Below are positions 8,062-17,188 of a stretch of DNA of 64,000 bases, in pieces (the stretch's first letter is position 1; the number at the start of each line of letters is the position of its first letter). A program made the position numbers and the translations under genes. The notes under the pieces are model-generated. The model did no database searches. It worked only from the letters and a program-made list of their open reading frames with translations, and was not told the origin of the DNA. Location: contig CAZVHP010000004.1 in assembly GCA_964627305.1 (NCBI GenBank), positions 124,001 through 188,000 of the forward strand, in the 5' to 3' direction. This DNA comes from WJKG01 sp964627305 (GTDB lineage: Bacteria; Zixibacteria; MSB-5A5; GN15; FEB-12).

Positions 8062-9444
8062 TCAGTTATCAAGGCGGCGCTTGAGGCGGGCACAGAAAGA
8101 ACCGTCGAGGTCGTCAAAGGAGGGATAGGTCTTGACAAAACCGCGCTCGGAGACCAGCTCGTCGGGGAAGAACTCCCGGGCCGACTCCAGTTCGAAATCC
8201 TTGTGGCGTAGCAGAAACTCTTCCACTACCTGATCGTTTTCGTCACGGATGATGGTGCACGTGGAGTAGACCAGTACGCCCCCCGGCTTGACGAAATCGG
8301 CGGCGTGACCGAGCATGGCTTTCTGAATCTTCGTGAGATTCAGAATATCGTCCGGTTTCTTAGACCAGCGCAGATCGGAGTGTTTGCGCGAGGTCCCCCA
8401 GCCGGAGCAGGGCGGGTCGAGCAATACACGGTCGAACCGCTCCTCGGTGTGAAAGTCGAGCATGTCGGAGGCGACCGGCGAGATTATCTTGATACCCAGC
8501 CGCCGGGCGTTCTCCACGACTACCTGCAACCGGGTATGCGATTTGTCTACTGACGTGACCCGTCCCTTATTGCGCATACGGACAGCCATATAGGTAGACT
8601 TGCCGCCCGGCGCGGCGGTCAGGTCAAGGCAGACGGTTCTCGGTTTCGGATTCAGTAGCCGCACCGCCATTCCGGCTGATTCGTCCTGCACGAATACTTT
8701 GCCAGTCTCCACCAGGTCTGCCTCCAACGGCAACCCGGACTCGCGGATGTGAATGAACTCCGGAAGGTATCTGCCAAAACTGAACTCAATCCCGGCATCC
8801 TGCAGCATGCTGGCGACCTCATCAGGCTTTGCCTTCAAAAAGTTCACCCTATAGGTGACATGCGGCGGTTCATTGCAGGACTTCAGATACTGCTCGGTAT
8901 TCTCATACCCGAATTCCTTCAGGCAGTATTCGACAAAATAAGCCGGAAAACTGTAGAATGCTCCCAGAAAGCCGGCGGGGTTTTCATCTGCCGACGGGAA
9001 GACGACCTTGTGTGGTTCTCTGAGGGCAGCCCTGAGTACGGCGTTAACGAGGTTGGCACGCCTGCGGTCCAACAGATGATGGGCCAGGTTCACCGCCTCT
9101 GATACCGCCGCTGCCGCCGGGATACGGTCGGTGAAGTGCAGTTGGTAGAAGCCCAGCCTGAGGATGTTGGCCAGCTTAAGCGGAAGAGGTGTACCCGGAC
9201 GGGCCAGGTAGAACTGGATCTCGTGGTCGAGACGGCGGCGCATTTTCGTCGCACCGTTGACCAGTTGCAGCAGAAATCGGCGGTCGATATCGCGGAACGA
9301 TCGGCCCCGGCAAACATCGGTGATAGCGACATCGGTCTGATCCCCCTGTTCGATGAGAATCATTGCCTCAAGCGCGGCCAGACGAACCGGATCATATCTC
9401 CGTTCTCCCTTGGTTTGGGCACTGCCGGTACGGGACTGAACCAT
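8062..9444 (-). CDS. rsmB: 16S rRNA (cytosine-967-C5)-methyltransferase
   Basis: 460 residues. The N-terminal NusB-like RNA-binding domain (about 20-150) precedes a Rossmann-fold methyltransferase with CLDLTAAPGGKSTYMA (motif I), VLLDPPCSGWGTSRK (motif IV with one Cys) and VYSTCTI (motif VI with the catalytic Cys). These are the two Cys motifs of the RsmB/Nop2 family. Six bases downstream of the radical-SAM gene and ahead of the PASTA gene, so the three are likely co-transcribed. Confidence 0.95.
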   Translation of the reverse strand: MVQSRTGSAQTKGERRYDPVRLAALEAMILIEQGDQTDVAITDVCRGRSFRDIDRRFLLQLVNGATKMRRRLDHEIQFYLARPGTPLPLKLANILRLGFYQLHFTDRIPAAAAVSEAVNLAHHLLDRRRANLVNAVLRAALREPHKVVFPSADENPAGFLGAFYSFPAYFVEYCLKEFGYENTEQYLKSCNEPPHVTYRVNFLKAKPDEVASMLQDAGIEFSFGRYLPEFIHIRESGLPLEADLVETGKVFVQDESAGMAVRLLNPKPRTVCLDLTAAPGGKSTYMAVRMRNKGRVTSVDKSHTRLQVVVENARRLGIKIISPVASDMLDFHTEERFDRVLLDPPCSGWGTSRKHSDLRWSKKPDDILNLTKIQKAMLGHAADFVKPGGVLVYSTCTIIRDENDQVVEEFLLRHKDFELESAREFFPDELVSERGFVKTYPSFDDLDGSFCARLKRRLDN

Positions 9445-9450
9445 CGCTGC

Positions 9451-11976
9451 TTACACCTCCATCGCGTTCACACGAAGCCCGTCATCCATGCGATAGACAT
9501 CAACCCGATGAGCCATGAACGAAAGTACCCGTGCATCTGTCCACATATCCAAAAGCGGCAAAACTTCCGAGGGGCGGGTATAGCCACCATCGCCAATCCC
9601 CAACGTCATTACGATGAGGCCATCCCGAACGACAAGATCGTAGATCGCCGGCCGAATGTCAACAATCTTAACCTGTTGTTTTCCTTCTCTCTCGATCTCC
9701 AGCGACTCGGCAGCCAGCAGTTGATCGACTGTCGCCTCAAGCTCCACCTGCGCCTGCTCCGACAGCGCCGAGACGAGGATAGAGTACTCAGCGCGGTTCA
9801 GACGCGCCGTCAGTGAAGGCGCTTTGCCCAGTATTACGGTCGCGTCCGTGATCCGGCTCCCTTCGGGCATGGCCCTTCTAAGGTTGTCAAGCATCGACGG
9901 CATCAGATTGGTTTCCAACGTGATATCCACGTACTCGCCCTCCGAGGTGAACCCAACCGGCAGGGGCGGGCCAAACGACAGCTTCATGGTCGGGTTGAAT
10001 CCCTGGCTGTATGCGACGGGCAGCCGGGCACGGCGAATGGCGCGCTCGACAAAGCGTACGTTGTCAAGATGTGACATGTAGCGATACCGGTCCTCTTTCG
10101 CCCAGCGAATGCGGATTCGGTTCTTTGTTGGAGCGGCCTGGCTTCGTGACGCCACTTTCTTTTTGCCGCGTCCGAAGGCGATGCTGCCGTTGGCCGCACC
10201 CGTATCATCGCTGTTATCACCGCCCTCGCGGTCCGGAAAGGAAAGTGCCCTGTAATCGCGCATCTGACGTGAGGTGTTCTCCCGCTCCTTCTTCAAATGA
10301 TCAACAGAGGGGCCTTTGTGGATATGCGACCACGGCAATTCGGCATCAAAAGGAATGGCTCGAAGCAACTGCAAGGGATCAACACCTGCCGCGCGAAACG
10401 CGCCCTGCCAAATGTCCCAGTTGAAATGCTCCGTCCAGCCGTCAAAGCGCGCTCCCTGCCGCCACGCTTCCAGTATGACCCGGCAGAGACGACGGTCGCC
10501 GCGACCGAGCACCGCCTGCAGGATCGAAGATTCGGCCAGATGGTGTTTGAAATGCACATGGCTCAGCCGGTTCATTCTCCTGATAAGGTTAGCCTTGCGG
10601 ATAATCTCTGAGATGGGGTCCATTTCGTCCCACTGAAACGGCGTGTGCGGCCGCGGCGCAAACGGAGAGAGCGTGACATTGATATTCGTGCGACGCGGGT
10701 ACTCGCGACTGATCTGCCAGATCCGCTCGACCATCCGAAGAATGCCCATCAGATCCTCATCGGTCTCGGTCGGCAATCCAATCATGAAATAGAGCTTGAG
10801 GTTGCCCCACCCTTTCATGAAGGCCAGCCGAGCGGTATCGTACACGGCCTGGTCCGGAAAGTCCTTGCGAATGAACAACCGCAGTCGTTCAGTGCCGGCC
10901 TCAGGGGCTATTGTCAGTCCCGACTGACGCACCCGAGCGGCCGCATCGAGCAGCACCGGCGAGACTGTCCCCGGACGAAGCGCCGGAAGCGAGATCGACA
11001 CCCTGTATGGTGCGAGCTCTCGCGCCACAATCGGGGCCAGTTGTTCGATGTGCGGATAGTCAGAGCTTGACAACGACAGCAGTGAGACCTCGCTGTAACC
11101 GGTGTTGCGCATCTGCACGTCTATCTGGTGCATCACGTCGGCGACCGGCCTGACGCGCACCGGGCGATACATCGGCCCCGCCTGACAGAAGCGGCACCCC
11201 TGCGGACAGCCCCGCATGATCTCCACACTGAGATGCTGGTGGGTGGTTTCAATCAGGGGAAGTATCGGCTGATCCGGATAGTACTCAGGTTTCAGTTGCG
11301 GCACCACCCGTGCCTCTATTCTGGCCGGCGCGAAGTCGACTGCGGGTCGACGCTCGTCATTGTAGAAGCGCGGAACGTACACAGATTTCACGCGGCGACA
11401 GATCTGCTCCAGTTGTGATTCCCGGCCTGCATCACGAGTATCCTTGAGCACCTCAAGAACCTCGATTAATCCATCCTCAGCATCGCCAATGAAAAACACG
11501 TCGATGAAATCAGCCAGAGGCTCCGGATTGAATACGGCCGGGCCACCGGCAAGGATTATGGGGTGATCGTCCGTGCGCTCGGCCGAGAGTACGGGAATGT
11601 TCGCCAGATCAAGCATTGTCAGCACATTGGTGTAGACCAGCTCGTACGCCAGCGTGAAGCCGAAAGCATCGAAATCCTTGACCGGGGTGGCGGTTTCCAA
11701 ACTGGCCAGGGGTAGCTGCATCTCGCGCAGTCGCTGGTCGGCATCGGAGTCGGGCGCAAAGACACGCTCGCAGGCGAAGCGATCATCGCGATTCACAATG
11801 TGATAGATGGTCTGAAGACCCGAGTAGGACTGGCCTATCTCATACTTGTCCGGATACGCATGAACATAAGTAACCCTGCCGCGATGGTCCTTGACCACCT
11901 GGCCGGGTTCGCCGCCGGTGTATCTACCCGGTTTGATGACAAACGGGAAGAATTGCTTCTGGAGAATGTCTCGCAT
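9451..11976 (-). CDS. Fused radical-SAM (TIGR03960-like) and DUF2344 protein
   Basis: About 841 residues. The N-terminal part resembles a B12-binding-like fold (to ~200). The radical-SAM core has the cluster-binding MRGCPQGCRFCQAG (CxxxCxxC, near residues 257-264) followed by SLLSLSSSDYPHI and IAPEAGTERLRL. The last ~220 residues (IRIRWAKEDRYRYMSHLDNV) match the DUF2344/TIGR03936 radical-SAM-linked domain, which in many bacteria is a separate gene. The substrate is unknown; neighbours in other genomes suggest RNA or ribosome biology. The ATG at 11976 is preferred over a TTG at 11982. It is followed 6 bases later by rsmB. Confidence 0.85.
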   Translation of the reverse strand: MRDILQKQFFPFVIKPGRYTGGEPGQVVKDHRGRVTYVHAYPDKYEIGQSYSGLQTIYHIVNRDDRFACERVFAPDSDADQRLREMQLPLASLETATPVKDFDAFGFTLAYELVYTNVLTMLDLANIPVLSAERTDDHPIILAGGPAVFNPEPLADFIDVFFIGDAEDGLIEVLEVLKDTRDAGRESQLEQICRRVKSVYVPRFYNDERRPAVDFAPARIEARVVPQLKPEYYPDQPILPLIETTHQHLSVEIMRGCPQGCRFCQAGPMYRPVRVRPVADVMHQIDVQMRNTGYSEVSLLSLSSSDYPHIEQLAPIVARELAPYRVSISLPALRPGTVSPVLLDAAARVRQSGLTIAPEAGTERLRLFIRKDFPDQAVYDTARLAFMKGWGNLKLYFMIGLPTETDEDLMGILRMVERIWQISREYPRRTNINVTLSPFAPRPHTPFQWDEMDPISEIIRKANLIRRMNRLSHVHFKHHLAESSILQAVLGRGDRRLCRVILEAWRQGARFDGWTEHFNWDIWQGAFRAAGVDPLQLLRAIPFDAELPWSHIHKGPSVDHLKKERENTSRQMRDYRALSFPDREGGDNSDDTGAANGSIAFGRGKKKVASRSQAAPTKNRIRIRWAKEDRYRYMSHLDNVRFVERAIRRARLPVAYSQGFNPTMKLSFGPPLPVGFTSEGEYVDITLETNLMPSMLDNLRRAMPEGSRITDATVILGKAPSLTARLNRAEYSILVSALSEQAQVELEATVDQLLAAESLEIEREGKQQVKIVDIRPAIYDLVVRDGLIVMTLGIGDGGYTRPSEVLPLLDMWTDARVLSFMAHRVDVYRMDDGLRVNAMEV

Positions 11977-12116
11977 TAACAAAGAGTACGTGCTTCGTCT
12001 TCCAGTCCATTGCTTTCAAGCTACGGCCGATGATACGACCATTGCCGCCCGAGAGCAAGGACAATCGCCCGATGACGATCACACGCACCAGTGTTATCGC
12101 GCTGCCAGTCAGGGTG

Positions 12117-13655
12117 TTACATCCACAGCCGGCGGTCGAGCGTACGATAATGGATCGCCTCGGCAATATGGCCTAACTCAATTGCCTCGCTGCCGGCCAA
12201 ATCCGCAATGGTCCGCGACACTTTCAGGATCCGATCGTAGGCTCGGGCAGAGAGCCCCTGCTGATTGATGGCTGTGGCCAAAAGCGACTGTGAGCGGTCG
12301 TCGATCCGGCAATAGAGCCGTGTCTTGCGCGAGTCCATGTGGGCGTTGCAGAAGATGTCCGGCTCGTCCGAAAACCTCTCCTGCTGAATCTGCCGGGCGC
12401 GATTGACCCTCTCTCGGATCACCTCCGAGCTTTCCCCCGCGGTCTCGCTGGACAACTCCTCGAACTTCACCGTGGGCACGGGGATATGAATGTCGATGCG
12501 GTCCATGAGCGGACCGGAAATCCGCGACATGTAGCGCTGAATCTCACCGCTGGTGCAGTTGCAGTCGTGGTTGGGGTCACCGTGGTAACCGCACGGGCAT
12601 GGGTTCATGGCGGCTACCAGCATGAACCCGGCGGGGTAGGTCAGAGTCATTGTGGCGCGCGAGATGGTCACCTGATTGTCCTCCATCGGCTGGCGGAGCA
12701 TCTCCAGGATATCCTTTTTGAACTCCGGCAGCTCGTCCAGAAAGAGCACACCATGGTGTGCCAATGATACCTCCCCCGGTTTAGGTACCGCACCACCGCC
12801 AATCAGCCCGGCATAGGATATGGAGTGATGCGGGGAACGGAAGGGACGGGTTGCCACCAGCGCGGAGTCATCGGCGAGCCTGCCGGCTACAGAGTGGATC
12901 TTGGTGGTCTCCAGAGCTTCTTCAAGGCTTAGATCGGGGAGAATCGTCGGCACGCGGCGCGCCAGCATCGTCTTCCCGGAACCGGGTGGACCGACCATAA
13001 TGATATTGTGCCCGCCGGCGGCGGCGATCTCCAGTGCGCGCTTGGCGGACTCCTGTCCCTTGACATCGGAGAAGTCCACGGAGTATTGCCGGGCCTGATT
13101 GAACACCGAACGAATGTCGACCCGGTATGGCTGGACAGTGGACTCATCCTCCAGAAAGTGCACCGTGTCCTGAAGACTGGTCACCGCGTAGACCGGGACG
13201 GTTCCGGCGATGGCGGCCTCACGAGCATTCTGCTGCGGCACGATGATGCCGCGTATCCCCGACTCCGGACTCAGGTGCATGGCCATCGGCAACACGCCCG
13301 GTACCGGTCGAAGGTTCCCATCGAGCGATAATTCCCCCAGAAGCGCGAACTCATCGACACGCTCGCGAAGGATCTGCCCGGTTGCGGCCAGGATGCCGAC
13401 CGCGATCGGCAGGTCGAACGCCGAGCCTTCCTTTCGAATATCCGCCGGGGCCAGATTGATGGTCACTCGCTTGGCCGGGAACACGAAATCCGAATTCTTA
13501 ATGGCAGCGGTCACGCGCTCCTTCGATTCGCGCACTGCGCCCTCGGGCAGTCCCACCGTGACAAACGACGGCAACTGCTGCTGAATGTCAGCCTCTACCT
13601 CCACCTGATAAGCTTCGACTCCAAGCGTCGCCGCCGAAATTGCCCGTGCCAACAT
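12117..13655 (-). CDS. comM: ComM/YifB-type Mg-chelatase-like AAA+ ATPase
   Basis: 512 residues from the ATG at 13655, which has GGAGG 9 bases upstream. N-terminal Lon-like domain (VEVDIQQQLPSF type, with VGLPEGAVRESKERV), then AAA+ Walker A (MVGPPGSGKTMLARRVP), Walker B (GVLFLDELPEF), a CPCGYHGDPNHDCNC zinc-binding insert and a C-terminal RILKVSRTIADLAGS helical domain. ComM is a hexameric helicase that drives branch migration in natural transformation. A DprA-like gene is present at 56.0-57.0 kb. Confidence 0.95.
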   Translation of the reverse strand: MLARAISAATLGVEAYQVEVEADIQQQLPSFVTVGLPEGAVRESKERVTAAIKNSDFVFPAKRVTINLAPADIRKEGSAFDLPIAVGILAATGQILRERVDEFALLGELSLDGNLRPVPGVLPMAMHLSPESGIRGIIVPQQNAREAAIAGTVPVYAVTSLQDTVHFLEDESTVQPYRVDIRSVFNQARQYSVDFSDVKGQESAKRALEIAAAGGHNIIMVGPPGSGKTMLARRVPTILPDLSLEEALETTKIHSVAGRLADDSALVATRPFRSPHHSISYAGLIGGGAVPKPGEVSLAHHGVLFLDELPEFKKDILEMLRQPMEDNQVTISRATMTLTYPAGFMLVAAMNPCPCGYHGDPNHDCNCTSGEIQRYMSRISGPLMDRIDIHIPVPTVKFEELSSETAGESSEVIRERVNRARQIQQERFSDEPDIFCNAHMDSRKTRLYCRIDDRSQSLLATAINQQGLSARAYDRILKVSRTIADLAGSEAIELGHIAEAIHYRTLDRRLWM

Positions 13656-13684
13656 GTCTGTATCCCTCCATCGTTCGGTTGTGT

Positions 13685-13729
13685 GGCCGCGGGAGAATGC
13701 CCTTGACAGGCATTCTCCCAACCGCGGCC
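13685..13729. repeat. Strong nested inverted repeat upstream of comM
   Basis: An 11-bp perfect stem (GGGAGAATGCC, 13691-13701, with GGCATTCTCCC, 13709-13719; 7-base loop) is continued outward by a 6-bp stem (GGCCGC 13685-13690 with GCGGCC 13724-13729) across a 4-base bulge. It lies 30 bases before the comM start in its likely leader. There is no T-run on either strand, so it is not an ordinary intrinsic terminator. Confidence 0.7.
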
Positions 13730-13930
13730 CGGTGCCCCCATGGTTGTCGCTTCCCCGACCCCAACAGGGACCGGGATTGCGAGTTTGACCCCTCTGCCGT
13801 CCACATGAAAGCAATATCGCCCCCGTCGCTGACAGGCAGCGTCAGTCAAAATGCCGGTGACCCAGGAATCTGCGAATGAAAAAGATCGGGTGGCTGTCCG
13901 GGAATCAGGCAGATCGATCTGCCACGAATA

Positions 13931-13973
13931 CAAAACAAGAAACGGCGGCGCTCCCATCGGCGGGCACCGCCGC
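13931..13973 (-). terminator. Intrinsic terminator after the 14.0 kb lipoprotein gene
   Basis: On the minus strand a GC-rich hairpin (CGGCGG at 13968-13973 pairing with CCGCCG at 13944-13949, plus weaker inner pairing) is followed by the T-rich run GTTTCTTGTTTTG. It lies about 70 bases after the lipoprotein stop, separating that gene from comM. The rest of the 13656-14045 gap holds only this and the nested repeat. Confidence 0.75.
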
Positions 13974-14045
13974 AATCCGTGTCAATAGTTGTGAAGACTC
14001 GATAACTGACCGCTGTCAGGCTAGTCTGTCATCTCCGCTGGGAGC

Positions 14046-14561
14046 CTACTCCTCGTCTGCCACGCGACTGAGGAAGATCTCCATCAGGAGGGTATCGTTG
14101 GTCTGCTGCTTGAGAATCAGCGACCACCCGGATACATTGCGCTGGATCTGAAACACCCCTGCCGCGCTCTGAGATTGCGTGCACGTGTTCAGGGTCACCA
14201 AGGTGGAATCGTCGTCCCCCCGCGGAATCCAGATATCGCCTCCGAATGGTTGGTCATCCCGGATAGGCTGCAGCCTGAGGGCGTCGGTGACCGCATACTT
14301 ACCAAAGTTGTTGCAGAAGCTGTGTGTGCTCATCTCGTCTTTGCGGGAGGTGTCGATTCGCATGCTATAGTCTTCGTCGGTGAAGAACCAGACGATGGGC
14401 TGCTCAAAAACCCTGTTAGCGTTACCCGATGTCGTCACCCGGTAGGTGCCTTCATAGTCTCCATCGAGGGGTGGCGGTTCCTCCAGAAAGACATCATCGG
14501 CACAGCCGAATGCCAGCGCCAGAATCGCAAACACAACAAAGACACCATACACCTTTTTCAT
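14046..14561 (-). CDS. Predicted lipoprotein of unknown function
   Basis: 171 residues from the ATG at 14561, which has AAGGAG about 10 bases upstream. Signal peptide MKKVYGVFVVFAILALAFGC with a lipobox Cys at residue 20, then Pro-rich linker and a domain with DGDYEGTYRVT and DDDSTLVTLNTC, reminiscent of small beta-sandwich lipoproteins that report ligand binding, but no family was recognised. It has its own terminator. Confidence 0.7.
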   Translation of the reverse strand: MKKVYGVFVVFAILALAFGCADDVFLEEPPPLDGDYEGTYRVTTSGNANRVFEQPIVWFFTDEDYSMRIDTSRKDEMSTHSFCNNFGKYAVTDALRLQPIRDDQPFGGDIWIPRGDDDSTLVTLNTCTQSQSAAGVFQIQRNVSGWSLILKQQTNDTLLMEIFLSRVADEE

Positions 14562-15171
14562 ACCACCAGATCTCCTTAAGCAAGTCATGCACACAATCCC
14601 GACAGTATACAACAGCCCGGGAAGAGGCACAATCTAATAATGTCGCTTGTCTATGTCAAGACGGCTGAGTGCGCCTCGCTGTGAAAAACAAATGGCATTG
14701 AACTGAATATGAAGATCAGAAGACTCCGGCTATCCAAACCGGGACATCTCGTCGACGGTAGCTTCTAAGGCACTGCCAAACAGTGTCTTACTGAATTCGC
14801 GATGAACTCGACTCGGTTAGGGCTTTATGTCTCAGCAGCTTATACGGCAACAGTTTGTTCGCGCTAATGTACCTCTGTCACATTCGCGCCCGATCCCTAT
14901 TGACAGCAAACTTCTTTGCAGCTATTATGCTGACGAAGCCCCTCGGCGCTTTGACTGGGATTCCCCCCTCTGTCCCTGTTGAGTTATGCCGGTGGGCTTC
15001 CTTATATCCACCAGACATCCACTCGTATTCATGTCAGGAAGCTACAGGCGCAGATCAGACGCAACTGAGAGTTCCCATCACGCCGTATGCATCAGCGGCC
15101 ACGAGAAGGAGCAATTCTCGGGAGACTCACACGGGTTCACACGGGTGATGCTTTAGCAGACCGCGGCACCA
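14562..15171. other. 610-base intergenic region
   Basis: No supported gene. A 97-codon plus-strand reading frame (14855-15148) lacks a good ribosome-binding site and has no recognisable composition. A short direct repeat (CACACGGGT twice near 15127-15147) is present. The segment 14640-15000 is locally more AT-rich and may hold promoters for the minus-strand lipoprotein. Confidence 0.4.
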
Positions 15172-15633
15172 TTACTCGTTCATCATACTGAACGAGTAGA
15201 TGCGCCACTTGTCGTTCTTCTTGTGCAGACCGAACCGGGTCATATAGCCACGTGACCTTTCTTTGTCGACGAACGTCACTTCGACCGTGGCAACATCACC
15301 ATGAATCTCGGCCTTATTGATTATTCGTTGCAGCGAGAACCAGGTCTGCTTGGTCTTGCCGTCACCGGTGAGGTCATCGAGGATCTGCTGAGGGTTGGTG
15401 AAGGTGCGCGGGCTGTCGGTCTGCAGGGCATAGTCCTCGTTGATAGTCTGCATCAGTTCGGCCAGGTCCAGTATGCGGGTCAGAGCCGCCTTGTCATCCT
15501 TCTCCATGGCACCGAACAGAGCGATTACAGTCTGTCTGGGATCAGTCTGTTGGCCTGAGCCACAACCGATCGTGGCCAGAGCCATAATCGAGACTATGAT
15601 AGCCGCGACGGCAACAACAATTGATGAGCGCAT
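15172..15633 (-). CDS. Predicted lipoprotein, DUF4878/NTF2-like
   Basis: 153 residues. Hydrophobic signal (VAVAAIIVSIMALATIGC) with lipobox Cys at residue 24. The mature part begins with a helix containing VIALFGAMEKDDKAALTRIL and ends with beta-strands (VATVEVTFVDKERSRGYM, FGLHKKNDKWRIYSF), the layout of NTF2-like DUF4878 lipoproteins. Ligand unknown. It lies 9 bases after the PorV-like gene, so the two are probably co-transcribed. Confidence 0.75.
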   Translation of the reverse strand: MRSSIVVAVAAIIVSIMALATIGCGSGQQTDPRQTVIALFGAMEKDDKAALTRILDLAELMQTINEDYALQTDSPRTFTNPQQILDDLTGDGKTKQTWFSLQRIINKAEIHGDVATVEVTFVDKERSRGYMTRFGLHKKNDKWRIYSFSMMNE

Positions 15634-15642
15634 AGTCTGTCC

Positions 15643-16608
15643 CTACAGGCTACGGGTTAACGTAATACGGTGGCTGTCCCCAAGATCAGCCTGAGGGGAG
15701 AATGCGTATGAGATCTGGAACTTGTCAAACACAAAACCCGCGCCGCCGCTGAATCCCGCCAGGTTGTCATCGGAGTTCTCGGCCCGGTAATTCACTCCGA
15801 AGCCATTCCATCCCAGACGAATAAACAGCGGCTGCAGTTTCCGGTACTCTGTTCCCACAGCAAGGTAGATGTCGTTGTCAATCGGGGCCACAATATCGGC
15901 CGCGACCACAAGCGGCAATCCGCGCGGGTGGACGGCCCCCCCGAGACGCAGTATCAGGGGCAGGCGATCGGTCTGATCGCCGAAGGCCGAGACCTGTACT
16001 CCCAGATTCTGCACCACCAACCCGGCTGACCAGCGGTCCCGATCGGCGGTGTACTTGACACCGGCGTCGAGGGCCAGGCCGGTGGCGGAGTAATCATGAG
16101 CCGATGAATAGATGAACTTGCCGGTCGCGCCAAGCGACCAGTGCCAGTCCATCTGGCGGGCGTACGTGACACCGAAGAGCAGATCGCCCGCGGAAAACTC
16201 GTCGACGATGGTGCCGAAGCGATCGGTCTCAAGCAGCTCACCGTAGTTCAGATAGCTGAAGTAGAACCCCAGCGCCTGCTGGCGGTCGCGATCAAGCGGT
16301 TTTACATACCCAACGAAGCCCGACTGGAGGTCGGCGACATAGTTGTGATATCCGAGGATCAGCATATCGGAGGAGCTGACCAGTCCCGCCGGATTGTAGT
16401 ACAGCGACGAGGCATCATCGGCCAACCCGGTGAAGGCTCCCCCCATAGCCACGGCACGGGCACTGACATGGATCTTCAGGAAGGGGAACGCACTGGTGCC
16501 GGCATCGGAGTGGATATCTCTGGCAAAGCCGGCTCCGGCCAGTCCGAGCATCAGGATAATCGCTACCAACGGTGCCACCAGACGGTACGTCCGCAAATGA
16601 TTGATCAT
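15643..16608 (-). CDS. PorV/PorQ-type outer-membrane beta-barrel protein
   Basis: 321 residues from the ATG at 16608, with AGGA 6 bases upstream. After a signal peptide (to about 30) comes the family hallmark ARAVAMGGAFTGLADDASSL followed by YYNPAGL; the rest alternates amphipathic strands and ends with Leu, as barrels do. PorV and PorQ proteins act in type IX secretion in Bacteroidetes, but homologues are widespread in the FCB group without T9SS. The gene lies between lptE and a lipoprotein. Confidence 0.88.
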   Translation of the reverse strand: MINHLRTYRLVAPLVAIILMLGLAGAGFARDIHSDAGTSAFPFLKIHVSARAVAMGGAFTGLADDASSLYYNPAGLVSSSDMLILGYHNYVADLQSGFVGYVKPLDRDRQQALGFYFSYLNYGELLETDRFGTIVDEFSAGDLLFGVTYARQMDWHWSLGATGKFIYSSAHDYSATGLALDAGVKYTADRDRWSAGLVVQNLGVQVSAFGDQTDRLPLILRLGGAVHPRGLPLVVAADIVAPIDNDIYLAVGTEYRKLQPLFIRLGWNGFGVNYRAENSDDNLAGFSGGAGFVFDKFQISYAFSPQADLGDSHRITLTRSL

Positions 16609-16654
16609 ACGGTTTCCTTGTTGCCGGCGACTGCACGTGCTGCGGCTCGTGGCG

Positions 16655-17188
16655 TTACCAGCTTCGAATCGTCTTGTCGATAATCGCGCCAATCAGGAGC
16701 CGAATGGCCTCCTGTCGGCCGTCGTCTTCGTTTTGCTCAGCGACATCATACTGCCCCTGATGCCGCATTCTCTGTGTCCACATATCGTCATCGCTGTTGG
16801 GCTTCTTCAGCGAGATGTCGAAGGTCATGATCACTTCATATCGTGACACCTGATCGCTGGCATCGTAGGTGAGCGGTTTGTGCTCGTACCTGACCAGCGT
16901 CCCCACCAGCACGGCATCGGCGTTCTCCTCAGACACCACCTTCAGACTGCCATCGGCAATGAAGGCATCGATCACCAGATCAGTCACCTGATCGGCCAGT
17001 CCGTGTTCCTCGGTAGTATTGTCGAAGCGCTGAATTGCGATAGCCTGCACATCGGACTTACCACCCGGAGTGAACGAGTAGATTCCGCACCCGGTGAGAA
17101 CAATCATCGTCAGAGCCATGCCAATGATCGCCGCGATCAGACTGCTCTTTCTACCTGTAGAAACGCGGTGTCGTTCCCTGGTGTTCAC
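16655..17188 (-). CDS. lptE: LptE-like LPS-assembly lipoprotein
   Basis: 177 residues with signal and lipobox (IVLTGC, Cys 34) and the family start GIYSFTPGG, then VQAIAIQRFDNTTEEHGLADQ and TDLVIDAFIADGSLKVV. LptE plugs the LptD barrel and helps export lipopolysaccharide, which supports a diderm cell. The start overlaps the hutI stop by 4 bases, so translation is coupled to hutI. LptD is not in this window. Confidence 0.88.
   Translation of the reverse strand: MNTRERHRVSTGRKSSLIAAIIGMALTMIVLTGCGIYSFTPGGKSDVQAIAIQRFDNTTEEHGLADQVTDLVIDAFIADGSLKVVSEENADAVLVGTLVRYEHKPLTYDASDQVSRYEVIMTFDISLKKPNSDDDMWTQRMRHQGQYDVAEQNEDDGRQEAIRLLIGAIIDKTIRSW

Noticed and set aside
14855..15148. 97-codon plus-strand frame
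   Set aside because: No ribosome-binding site, odd composition, no family.
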